From Lysobacteraceae bacterium (GTDB lineage: Bacteria > Pseudomonadota > Gammaproteobacteria > DSM-19610): a stretch of DNA of 6,837 nucleotides. A program made the translations under genes and the position numbers. Of this stretch, positions 1 to 6,220 are shown one piece after another. The notes beneath the pieces are model-generated. The model did not search any database. It was given only the letters and a program-made list of their open reading frames with translations, and had not been told where the DNA came from. The stretch lies in the NCBI GenBank assembly GCA_020201295.1, contig JAIVHA010000026.1:1-6837 (forward strand), read 5' to 3'. How positions within the stretch are numbered: position 1 is the stretch's first letter; every line of letters starts with the position of its first letter.

Positions 1-545
1 CCCCAATCGCCGCCGTTGTCGCAGATGCGCCGGAACTCCAGCTCCAGGTCGGCATCCTCCTGCCGACCCCGGCTCTCGAACAGCACATGCACGCGCTTAC
101 CCGTCTCGCTTCGGGTACGCAGAAACCCAAGCGCCCGCTCCAGGCAGAACAGAAGTGCCACCTCGTAGGGGTTGTAGGGAGTGGTGTAGCGCGCCTTCAG
201 TGCATGCTTGTCGATCACCGAGGCGATCACCTGCATGGGTGCGGACGAGATCATCTGGGTCAGCTCATTCATGAAGCGCTCGCGTAGCTCGCGGTCGGTG
301 CGCAGCAGCGCGAACGGGCCTTTTTCCTTGCGGATATCGTGTTCATGCAAGATGACCTGATCGTGGCCCCAGTAGGCCATCTTCAGTCGCTGCATGGCGG
401 GCACGATCTGCTCAACATAGTCCCGCTTGCGCACGATGCAGAACACCAGTGCGAACACCGGAAACTGCTCATCGATTGACACCAGGCTGTGGTCGCCACT
501 CTCGTCGGCGAAGATCAGGTAGTCGCTGTCGATCACGCTGCTCAC
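1..545 (-). CDS. DUF3800 family protein, N-terminal part (cut by window edge)
   Basis: The reading frame is open from a GTG at 545 to the window edge, giving 181 codons with no stop. Motifs match the DUF3800 family as I know it: an early acidic ADESGD (residues 13-18), HEHDIR (67-72) followed by GPF (76-78), VIDK (110-113), PYE..LL.CLER (about 126-137) and ESRG plus a nearby ED pair (157-164). DUF3800 is usually described as RNase H-like with conserved acidic residues, so a nuclease role is plausible but not proven. The GTG start overlaps the hsdS stop in a GTGA and has a strong ribosome site, AGGGAGG, seven bases upstream; a second in-frame GTG at 536 is the alternative. It is coupled to the type I operon and probably acts with it, for example as an extra defence effector. 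The C-terminus is not in the window. Confidence 0.87.
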   Translation of the reverse strand, partial: MSSVIDSDYLIFADESGDHSLVSIDEQFPVFALVFCIVRKRDYVEQIVPAMQRLKMAYWGHDQVILHEHDIRKEKGPFALLRTDRELRERFMNELTQMISSAPMQVIASVIDKHALKARYTTPYNPYEVALLFCLERALGFLRTRSETGKRVHVLFESRGRQEDADLELEFRRICDNGGDW

Positions 546-1741
546 GCGCCGGCCTCCCTATGCAAAGGCAGCCGCCACTGCCCGGTAAGGAGCTTCTGCA
601 TCAAGCCGCGTTTCTGGACTCGGAGGGCTGCGAGCTGTCGTTTCAGGAGATCAATATCTGCGCTCGCAGCGTCCAGAACTTGGGCGATCTGGGTCTGCTG
701 GTCCAGGGGTGGCAGCGGTACCGTCGTGCTTAGGAACTCGTCCGGGCTGATATTGAGTAACCCGTTGTTACGCACACCGGTCTTGACCAATGCACGTAGC
801 TGCGGCTTTAAATAGTCCGCCACAAACAGATGGCGCATATATGCCGCGGAAACCGAGTCATGAAGTCTGAAGCTGACGTAAACGCTCGGAACTAACGCGG
901 TGTCATGGTCCTGGAGTTGGAATACGCAACCGAATTCGTAGCGCTTGGAGTTTCCCTTGTTGTAGGAAAACTCGCCCGCACGAAGCAGTGTGTAGGTCTT
1001 GGCGCTTTCGCCCGCCATGTAGCGGCTATACCTATCCTCCTGCCTGATGAATCCTGATGCGGAGGAGATTGTCAGTAACGGGTAATCGCCGCCATCGCCT
1101 TGACGCTGGACACGATCTGCGATGTCGCGAATGCTGAGGTGCCGCCACGCTTCCGATTTCGAGCGACCGTTGATCAAGCGGCCAATCAGTCCGGAGTAGT
1201 GCCGCTCCTTCGCCGCGATCAGTCGCTTGGTTTTCTGGATGGCGGTGTCCCAGGAGACCAGGATTTCCGCGATTTTCTCTTGCACGCGGAGCGTCGGGAG
1301 CGGCATCCGAAGTTCGCGAATCAGTCCGGCATTCAGGTTTTGCTGACCACTGCTGTTGCTCGCGTTGCGAATCTCCTCATAACGAAATAAAAGCTGTTGA
1401 TAAACGTATCCGCAATTGGCCTCATCACTCAGGATGATCGCGGCACAGTTCTGATTGATTGCGGCATCAGTGGTAAGGATTGCAACCTGCCCGCGAGTTT
1501 TCCCTTGACCGACCATAGCCATCAGGATTGACCCTGACGGAATGAGTTTCGCGGACGAACTCTTTAAGCCTGCATCGGTGATCTTTTCGTCTATGTCATT
1601 GAGGGAAATTTCACAGTTCTGAACGAGTGTTGTCTTTACCCACGGGACTGTTCCTTCCCAGTAGGCGGGGTTCTCGCGATCTGGCGTGCCGCCCGATGTA
1701 ATTCTCGCGATGGCTCCAAGGTTAACGGTGCGGGTAGTCAT
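542..1741 (-). CDS. hsdS: Type I restriction-modification specificity subunit HsdS (full length, two TRDs)
   Basis: This 399-aa protein has the usual HsdS length and two-fold layout. TRD1 covers about residues 1-150, ending in the typical RMPLPTLRVQEKIAEIL stretch. A central helix follows (about 152-190), then TRD2 (about 198-342), ending VPLPPLDQQTQIAQVL, and a C-terminal conserved helix (about 350-390) containing QKRGLMQKLLTGQWRL. HsdS supplies DNA sequence recognition to the HsdM methylase and HsdR translocase; each TRD reads half of a split target, which cannot be predicted here. The start ATG overlaps the stop of the 85-aa gene (ATGA), with a GGGGGAAG ribosome site just upstream. The TRD-coding DNA is much less GC-rich than the neighbours: 25 of 60 bases are G or C at 1381-1440, against 44 of 60 at 4201-4260 in hsdM. 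That fits exchange of TRDs by recombination. Confidence 0.95.
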   Translation of the reverse strand: MTTRTVNLGAIARITSGGTPDRENPAYWEGTVPWVKTTLVQNCEISLNDIDEKITDAGLKSSSAKLIPSGSILMAMVGQGKTRGQVAILTTDAAINQNCAAIILSDEANCGYVYQQLLFRYEEIRNASNSSGQQNLNAGLIRELRMPLPTLRVQEKIAEILVSWDTAIQKTKRLIAAKERHYSGLIGRLINGRSKSEAWRHLSIRDIADRVQRQGDGGDYPLLTISSASGFIRQEDRYSRYMAGESAKTYTLLRAGEFSYNKGNSKRYEFGCVFQLQDHDTALVPSVYVSFRLHDSVSAAYMRHLFVADYLKPQLRALVKTGVRNNGLLNISPDEFLSTTVPLPPLDQQTQIAQVLDAASADIDLLKRQLAALRVQKRGLMQKLLTGQWRLPLHREAGA

Positions 1742-1995
1742 TTCTTCTTCCCCCGCCCTTTGCCTTCCAACTGCCGCTCCGTCTGCTCCAGCGCTGCCAG
1801 GTCCTCGGCATCCGCCGCCAGCCGCACCGCCTCGCGCCGGGCGGTGTCGAAACTTTCGTAGCGCTCCAGCGCCAGCTTTTCTACGACATCGGCGCGCAGC
1901 TTACCGGCGTGGGTCAGCACTTCGCGTTCGTTGAACTGCAGGAATGCGTCGAGCTTGTTTTCCCAGTCGCGCAGGGGTAGGGCGCAGGTGGTCAT
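1738..1995 (-). CDS. 85-aa protein resembling a free-standing RhuM C-terminal domain
   Basis: This small gene overlaps rhuM upstream and hsdS downstream, both by ATGA, and has a GAGGAAG-type ribosome site. Residues 9-53 align without gaps to residues 279-323 of the RhuM protein encoded just upstream; by eye I count 14 identities in 45. Shared positions include DWE..L..F and R.VL..AGK. Its version (NEREVLTHAGK) seems to me closer to the C-terminal end of typical RhuM proteins than the adjacent RhuM is; that comparison is from memory. The sequence looks wholly helical and charged, possibly coiled coil, and ends in a basic GKGRGKKK tail. There is no signal peptide or membrane segment. It could be a partner of RhuM, or the remnant of a second rhuM that lost its N-terminal part. 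Function unknown. Confidence 0.83.
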   Translation of the reverse strand: MTTCALPLRDWENKLDAFLQFNEREVLTHAGKLRADVVEKLALERYESFDTARREAVRLAADAEDLAALEQTERQLEGKGRGKKK

Positions 1996-3062
1996 GGCTT
2001 CTTCCTCGCTCTCTTGCCGCCCGATGGCGCGCCCGGTTGCACCAGGGCCTTCGTGGCCTCTACCATGCGGTCGAAGTCCGACTCGAACAGCCGGTCCTGC
2101 ACGATGCGGTATTTTTCGAACTCGCTTTCCGCGTGCGCCCTGGCGATCTCCGCCGTCACCTTGCCGGCATCCTGTAACACACCACGATCAGTGGCCTCGA
2201 TGAAGCGGTTCAGGCGGGTTTCCCAATCCTGCATGGTCATGGGGATCTTGCGCTGCGCCATGTCCTCGGCCACATCCAGATAGGCGTTGACCAGGCGGGA
2301 GAGTTGCGCCATCTCAAGCTCGGTCAGGTAATTCTTGGCGACCACCGCGTCGAATTTCTGGATCTTGCCGCTGGGCGCATCCTTCCAGGTGGTCAGCCCC
2401 ATGTTGTCTTTTTCGGCATCGGCGCGCTGGTAGACGACCTCGGCCGTCGTCTGGCCGTGGATGGCCCAGTGCAGCTTGTTCTGCACGGTGGCGAAAAAGC
2501 GTTCTGTGGCCTGCGCCGTCACGTCGTAGTCGATCGCCGTGGCGTAGATGTCTGTGATCTTCTGGTAGAACTTGCGCTCCGAGAGGCGAATCTCGCGGAT
2601 GCGCTGCAACTGCTCTTCGAAATACTGCTCGGTGAGGATGGAGCCACCGGCCTTGATGCGCTCGTCATCCATCACGTAGGCCTTGATGGTGAACGCCTCG
2701 ATGACGCGGGTGGCCCACTTGCGGAACTGCACGGCACGCTCGGAGTTGACCTTGTAGCCCACGGCAATGATGGCCGCCAGGTTGTAGTGCTGGGTGTGGT
2801 AGCTCTTGCCGTCGGCGGCAGTTATTCGAAATTTTCGAATAACTGAAACCTCCTCCAGCTCGCTGTCTGCAAACACCTTTTTCAGGTGGTAGTTGATGGT
2901 GTGGGTTTCCACATCGTAGAGAACCCCCATCATCTTCTGAGTCAGCCAGATACTTTCATCCGCATAAACAGCTTCCACGCCACCCTGGCCGCTGGCAGCG
3001 ACAAAGGTCAGGTATTCCGCCGCCGATGAACGGACAAGGGAGGGTTCCTGCTTCTTCTTCAT
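1992..3062 (-). CDS. rhuM: RhuM family protein
   Basis: The 356-aa protein has the RhuM hallmarks: ESIWLTQKMMGVLYDVETHTINYHLKKVF (about 36-64), ADGKSYHTQHYNLAAIIAVGYKVNS (83-107), QFRKWATRVI (112-121) and MDDERIKAG (131-139). A long helical C-terminal region follows, ending in basic KRARKKP. RhuM was named from a Salmonella pathogenicity island; its molecular role is unclear, and it often occurs next to type I restriction genes. I chose ATG 3062 because AAGGGGG precedes it and the MKKK start is compact. An in-frame ATG at 3083, with GGAGG ten bases upstream, would add seven residues. The open frame runs up to 3323, but that overlaps the end of the BRO/DinD gene and reads as low-complexity arginine/proline sequence, so I rejected it. 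It contains a 27-bp perfect palindrome. Its C-terminal domain resembles the next gene. Confidence 0.92.
   Translation of the reverse strand: MKKKQEPSLVRSSAAEYLTFVAASGQGGVEAVYADESIWLTQKMMGVLYDVETHTINYHLKKVFADSELEEVSVIRKFRITAADGKSYHTQHYNLAAIIAVGYKVNSERAVQFRKWATRVIEAFTIKAYVMDDERIKAGGSILTEQYFEEQLQRIREIRLSERKFYQKITDIYATAIDYDVTAQATERFFATVQNKLHWAIHGQTTAEVVYQRADAEKDNMGLTTWKDAPSGKIQKFDAVVAKNYLTELEMAQLSRLVNAYLDVAEDMAQRKIPMTMQDWETRLNRFIEATDRGVLQDAGKVTAEIARAHAESEFEKYRIVQDRLFESDFDRMVEATKALVQPGAPSGGKRARKKP
2819..2845. repeat. 27-bp perfect odd palindrome inside rhuM
   Basis: Two 13-bp arms (CAGTTATTCGAAA on the plus strand and its exact reverse complement) flank a single central base at 2832. The stretch is AT-rich inside a GC-rich gene, and the rhuM codons across it (residues 74-81, VIRKFRIT) are mostly A/T-ending, including the usually avoided ATA. 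This could be a protein-binding site, an RNA hairpin of about 11 bp with a five-base loop, or a consequence of a symmetrical strand-encoding peptide. The palindrome is seen directly; its function is unknown. Confidence 0.9.
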
Positions 3063-3121
3063 GAATGCCCCCTTCGCCGCCATTTGGGTCGAGCCTCCCG
3101 GAACAGTCCGCCGTCGCTCAT
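3059..3121 (-). CDS. Possible 20-codon bridging ORF between the BRO/DinD gene and rhuM
   Basis: An ATG at 3121 overlaps the TGA of the BRO/DinD gene, and the 20-codon frame ends in a TGA that overlaps the rhuM ATG at 3062, giving ATGA at both ends. GGAG sits eight bases before the ATG. The peptide begins MSDGGLFREARP and ends basic (KWRRRGHS). It would keep ribosomes moving across the only gap in an otherwise fully overlapped operon, so its role may lie in translation of rhuM rather than in the peptide itself. It is too short for coding statistics, and a chance arrangement is possible. Confidence 0.4.
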   Translation of the reverse strand: MSDGGLFREARPKWRRRGHS

Positions 3122-4032
3122 TTCTTTTTCTCCGGCTTGTTCTTGCCTTTTTTGGATGGTTGGATGCGGGTGTCTCCAGACTCACCGGCTTCAGGTGGGG
3201 CAAGATAGTTGTCGACGCTGACCACGGGCCTGTTCGACTTGGTTTCGAGCTCCTTGCGTGCATTGCCGGCGACCGCGCCGCCCGCCTTAGCGGCGGTCCT
3301 GTTCTGCTTAAAGCCTTGGGCATCCTTGCGTTTGGCGATCTCGGTGGTACTGGCTTCGCCGAGCATGGTGAAGATCAGCTCCAGGTCGGTCATGTGGTCG
3401 CGCAGGTTCGCGGCCTTGGCCTGTTCCAAACCCTTGAGCTTCTTGTGGTCGCCGGGCGTGACACCAAAGGTGGCGCGGGCGATCTCGGCAGTGAGGATGG
3501 CGTATTCGCGCCCTTCGGCGACGCCGCGCGCTTTCCATTCGTCGGTCAGCGCGCCGCGAATGGCGATGGAGCGCATGCGCTTCTCGATCCAATCCTTGGG
3601 ATAACCCTTGGACTCGTAGAGCTCGCGCGCCCGGGCACTGGCCAGCTCCGGGTCCTCGATCTCTTTGACCCGCTCGTAGCCGACCTGAGCCAGCCAGCGC
3701 TTGAAGGGCTCCGCCTTGGGCGAGGGGATGGACTGAATGATGCGGAACAGGCCCTCGGTGTTGGCACAATTCACTTTCTGCTTGCCGCCTTCGGTGTCGA
3801 TCCAAAGGGGGGTGGCAATTTGCCCCCACCCTTTGGCTAACTCCTTGTCACGGCGGCGTAAATCCTTGACATAGCCTTCCGGCTGGACCGACTCGGACAG
3901 AACCGCGACCACATCGACGATGGCAAACCACCATTCGTCGTTGTGCCAAGTGCGCCGGATATTCCGTTCCTGAAAAACGACGATTCGATCGGGCCCGCTG
4001 GCAGGAAGATTGGTCTTCGATTTCTTGCTCAT
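3118..4032 (-). CDS. BRO-N domain protein with DinD-like C-terminal region
   Basis: This 304-aa protein opens with a BRO-N/antirepressor-type domain (about 17-120): RRTWHNDEWWFAIVDVVAVL, then YVKDLRRRDKEL, GGKQKVNCANTEGLFRIIQSI and EPFKRWLAQVGYERVKEIEDP. The second half resembles the damage-inducible DinD group, with SIAIRGALTDEW (155-166), YAILTAEIARATFGVTPGDHKKLKGL (177-202), NLRDHMTDLELIFTMLGE (209-226) and PVVSVDNYL (269-277). It ends in a lysine-rich tail. BRO-N domains occur in phage antirepressors and are thought to bind DNA. DinD in E. coli is SOS-induced and has been linked to RecA; I infer only a DNA-associated, possibly phage- or damage-responsive role. The start overlaps the hsdM stop (ATGA), with AAGGAG eight bases upstream. 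No LexA box is apparent near the operon promoter. Confidence 0.87.
   Translation of the reverse strand: MSKKSKTNLPASGPDRIVVFQERNIRRTWHNDEWWFAIVDVVAVLSESVQPEGYVKDLRRRDKELAKGWGQIATPLWIDTEGGKQKVNCANTEGLFRIIQSIPSPKAEPFKRWLAQVGYERVKEIEDPELASARARELYESKGYPKDWIEKRMRSIAIRGALTDEWKARGVAEGREYAILTAEIARATFGVTPGDHKKLKGLEQAKAANLRDHMTDLELIFTMLGEASTTEIAKRKDAQGFKQNRTAAKAGGAVAGNARKELETKSNRPVVSVDNYLAPPEAGESGDTRIQPSKKGKNKPEKKK
3802..3836. repeat. 35-bp imperfect palindrome inside the BRO/DinD gene
   Basis: Two 17-bp arms match at 15 of 17 positions around a single central base (3819). The left arm begins CCAAAGGG and ends GGCAA on the plus strand; the right arm begins TTGCC and ends CCCTTTGG. In the protein it spans roughly residues 66-77 (KGWGQIATPLW), about ten codons before the conserved EGGKQ. 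That is close to where the rhuM palindrome lies relative to its ADGKS. It may be an operator, an RNA hairpin or coincidence. Confidence 0.75.
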
Positions 4033-5603
4033 ACGCCCAGCTCCTTCAGATACTGCTTCATCCGTGTCCGTACCTTGACCAGCTCACCCTCCAGCCGCTC
4101 AATCTCCTGCTCGACGACGGCGACGTCGATTTCTTCCTCTTCCTCGAAGGTGTCGACGTAGCGCGGGATGTTGAGGTTGAAGTCGTTGTCGGAGATCTCT
4201 TGCAGGCTGGCGACGTGGGCGTACTTGTCCACCGGCTGCCGGGCGCGGAAGGCGGCAAGCACCTTGGTCATGTGCGCGTCGAGCAGGGCGTTCTGGTTCT
4301 TGCCGCTCTGGTAGTCACGGCTGGCATCGATGAACAGTACGTTCTGGCAGTCCTCGCGGGCGCCGCCCTTTTCGCGGGCGCGATCGAACACCAGGATGGC
4401 GACCGGGATCGAGGTGGTGGGGAACAGGTTGCCCGGCAGGCCGATGACGGCGTCGAGCAGGTTCTCCTCGATCAGGGCGCGGCGAATACGACCCTCGGCG
4501 CCGCCCCGGAACAGCACGCCGTGCGGTACAACCACCGCCACGCGGCCCTCCTGCGGCAGCGCGGTTTCGATCATGTGGGTGACGAAGGCATAGTCACCTT
4601 TGGATTTCGGGGGTACCCCGCGCCAGAAGCGGTTGTAGCGATCGGCCGCCGCTTCAGTGGCACCCCACTTGTCCAGACTGAAGGGTGGGTTGGCCACCAC
4701 CACGTTGAAGCGCATCAGGCGGTCGGCCTCCACCAGCGCCGGGCTGTTGAGGGTGTCGCCCCATTCGATGCGGGCTGCGTCCTTGCCGTGCAGGAACATG
4801 TTCATCCGCGCCAGCGCCCAGGTGCTGCCGTTGACCTCCTGGCCGAACAGGGCGAAATCCTTGTTTGGATTCCCGGGGCTGCCTTGCCGCTCCACCAGCG
4901 CGGCGGCCTCAATCAGCAGGCCACCGGCGCCGCAGGTGGGGTCGCAGATGCGGTCACCGGGCTTGGGGGCGGCCAGTTGCGCGAGCAGCTTCGACACCTG
5001 CTTGGGCGTGTAGAACTCGCCGGCCTTCTTGCCCGCGTCGGAAGCGAAGCGCTCAATCAGGTAGATGTAGGTGTCGCCGATCACATCCTCGGAGACGCGC
5101 GAGGGACGCAGGTCGAGCCTGACGAAGTCGCCCAGCAAGTTTTCCAGGCGGCGGTTGCGGTCCTTGGTCTTGCCGAGGTTGGCCTCAGAGTTGAAATCGA
5201 TGTTGCGGAACACGCCTTCGAGCTTGGCCTTGTTGGCCTCCTCGATGTGGTCGAGCACGATGTTGATCAGCTCACCGAGGTTGGCCGCCTTGCGGCGCTC
5301 GTACAGGGCATGGAAGTCGGCCAGGAAACGGTCGGTGACCTCGCCGGTCTTCTCGTCCTTGAACTCGACGTAGGGCAGGATGAAACGCTCGCGCTCCAGC
5401 TTGCGGCGGATGCGCTCCTCGTTGTCACCGTATTCCTTCTGGTACTCGGCATAGTGGTCGGCCCATTGGTCACTGATGTACTTCAGGAACAGCATCACCA
5501 GGATGTAGTCCTTGTACTGCGCTGGATCGATGACGCCGCGAAAGGTGTCGCAGGCGGCCCAGGCGGTGTTGTTGACGTCTTGTTGGGTGAGCGGATCGGT
5601 CAT
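4029..5603 (-). CDS. hsdM: Type I restriction-modification methyltransferase subunit HsdM
   Basis: At 524 aa this is a normal-length HsdM, which transfers a methyl group from S-adenosylmethionine to N6 of adenine in the DNA site chosen by HsdS. An N-terminal helical domain (about 1-165) carries CDTFRG and YILVMLFLKYISD. The catalytic domain starts with GEFYTPKQV (195-203), then the SAM-binding motif DPTCGAGG (221-228) and the catalytic NPPF (305-308), followed by GDYAFVTHMIETAL and GRVAVVVPHGVLFRGGAEGRIRR (353-375). The C-terminal part has DFNLNIPRYVDTFEEEEE (474-491) and a closing coiled-coil-like helix. All key residues are present, so it should be active. I chose ATG 5603, which overlaps the upstream TGA (ATGA) with AAAGGG upstream. 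The frame stays open to 5867, but those 88 residues overlap the half-HsdS gene and do not look like HsdM. Confidence 0.97.
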   Translation of the reverse strand: MTDPLTQQDVNNTAWAACDTFRGVIDPAQYKDYILVMLFLKYISDQWADHYAEYQKEYGDNEERIRRKLERERFILPYVEFKDEKTGEVTDRFLADFHALYERRKAANLGELINIVLDHIEEANKAKLEGVFRNIDFNSEANLGKTKDRNRRLENLLGDFVRLDLRPSRVSEDVIGDTYIYLIERFASDAGKKAGEFYTPKQVSKLLAQLAAPKPGDRICDPTCGAGGLLIEAAALVERQGSPGNPNKDFALFGQEVNGSTWALARMNMFLHGKDAARIEWGDTLNSPALVEADRLMRFNVVVANPPFSLDKWGATEAAADRYNRFWRGVPPKSKGDYAFVTHMIETALPQEGRVAVVVPHGVLFRGGAEGRIRRALIEENLLDAVIGLPGNLFPTTSIPVAILVFDRAREKGGAREDCQNVLFIDASRDYQSGKNQNALLDAHMTKVLAAFRARQPVDKYAHVASLQEISDNDFNLNIPRYVDTFEEEEEIDVAVVEQEIERLEGELVKVRTRMKQYLKELGV

Positions 5604-6181
5604 GGCGTGGCCCTTTCTGGGGATGGGTGGGCATGCTTCATCAATAGGTGAGTGGTCAGGCGCTGGCGCAGGGTGGCGATGCGGGCCAACAGAGATTGCT
5701 CCTGCTCGGCCAGGGCGGCGGCCTGCACGATGCGTTGCTGCACGGCCAGCGAAGGCAGAGGAACCTCCAGCGCCTTCAAGGCTTCGGCGCTGATCATGCG
5801 CACCGAGGTGCCCTCGGCCAGCGCCGCCAGTTGGGTCTGGGTTGCCGGCGCGTTGATGTACCAGCACAGGTACGCGGGCAGCACGCCGTGGGGCCGGATC
5901 AGCAGCATCGGCGCCGAGAGCACGGCCGGTCCGATGCCTTCCAACACCTGGGCCGCGCCATTGCTGCGGCCGCGCGAACGGAACAGCAGGTCGCCTGCGC
6001 GCAGCAGGTGGTGGGTCTTACCCTTGGGCAGCGCTACCCTGACCGCCTCCTCGGCGTGCAGCAGGTTGGCGTCGTCGATGTCCTTCATCTGGATCACGGC
6101 GACATCGCCCTGCGGGTCGTGCTCGAGGCGCGACCGGAAGGGGTAGCCCATCTGTACTTCAGCCAGCTCGCCAAGATTCAT
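5600..6181 (-). CDS. hsdS: Half-size, single-TRD HsdS-like specificity protein
   Basis: This 193-aa protein has one target recognition domain and one conserved helix, half of a normal HsdS. It opens NLGELAEVQMGYPFRSRLE, has RAGDLLFRSRGRSN (61-74), GTSVRMISAEALKALEVPLPSLAVQQRIV (124-152), and a helix (about 145-182) that ends the protein. Single-TRD S proteins can pair to give a symmetric recognition site, as reported for truncated S subunits such as NgoAV. It is the first recognised gene after the promoter and overlaps hsdM by ATGA, so HsdM could use either this or the full HsdS farther down. No clear ribosome site precedes ATG 6181, but a short upstream ORF ends in an ATGA with it. It is not an obvious truncation: its start and end are tidy. 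I am fairly sure of the family and unsure of its role. Confidence 0.87.
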   Translation of the reverse strand: MNLGELAEVQMGYPFRSRLEHDPQGDVAVIQMKDIDDANLLHAEEAVRVALPKGKTHHLLRAGDLLFRSRGRSNGAAQVLEGIGPAVLSAPMLLIRPHGVLPAYLCWYINAPATQTQLAALAEGTSVRMISAEALKALEVPLPSLAVQQRIVQAAALAEQEQSLLARIATLRQRLTTHLLMKHAHPSPERATP

Positions 6182-6213
6182 GTTTGCAAAAACGCCGTTA
6201 CGACAATCATCAT
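6178..6213 (-). CDS. Possible 11-codon leader ORF, predicted leaderless
   Basis: The frame reads MMIVVTAFLQT and its TGA overlaps the half-hsdS ATG (ATGA). Its first ATG lies seven bases after the -10 box, so the likely transcription start is the A of that ATG and the mRNA would be leaderless. This could explain how the half-hsdS, which lacks a visible ribosome site, is translated. Too short for any other support. Confidence 0.35.
   Translation of the reverse strand: MMIVVTAFLQT
6190..6201. repeat. Inverted repeat arm, downstream of the operon promoter
   Basis: AAACGCCGTTAC on the plus strand is the exact reverse complement of 6256-6267. It lies within the possible leader ORF, about 13-24 bases after the predicted transcription start. 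Each arm also contains its own nine-base near-dyad, AACG-S-CGTT. It could be one of a pair of operators or a recombination site. Confidence 0.85.
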
Positions 6214-6220
6214 GGATGCC

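Noticed and set aside
3084..3323. Long N-terminal extension of RhuM
   Set aside because: It overlaps the well-supported end of the BRO/DinD gene, and its arginine/proline-rich residues look like an out-of-frame reading.
3061..3840. 259-codon plus-strand open frame opposite the BRO/DinD gene
   Set aside because: Antisense shadow; the minus-strand gene has clear family motifs and a ribosome site.
4200..5651. 483-codon plus-strand open frame opposite hsdM
   Set aside because: It is the antisense shadow of a GC-rich gene; it shows no known domain, and the minus-strand frame has full HsdM motifs.
5604..5867. 88-residue N-terminal extension of HsdM
   Set aside because: It overlaps the half-HsdS gene almost entirely and lacks HsdM-like sequence, and ATG 5603 has an ATGA overlap, a ribosome site and the family's usual start.
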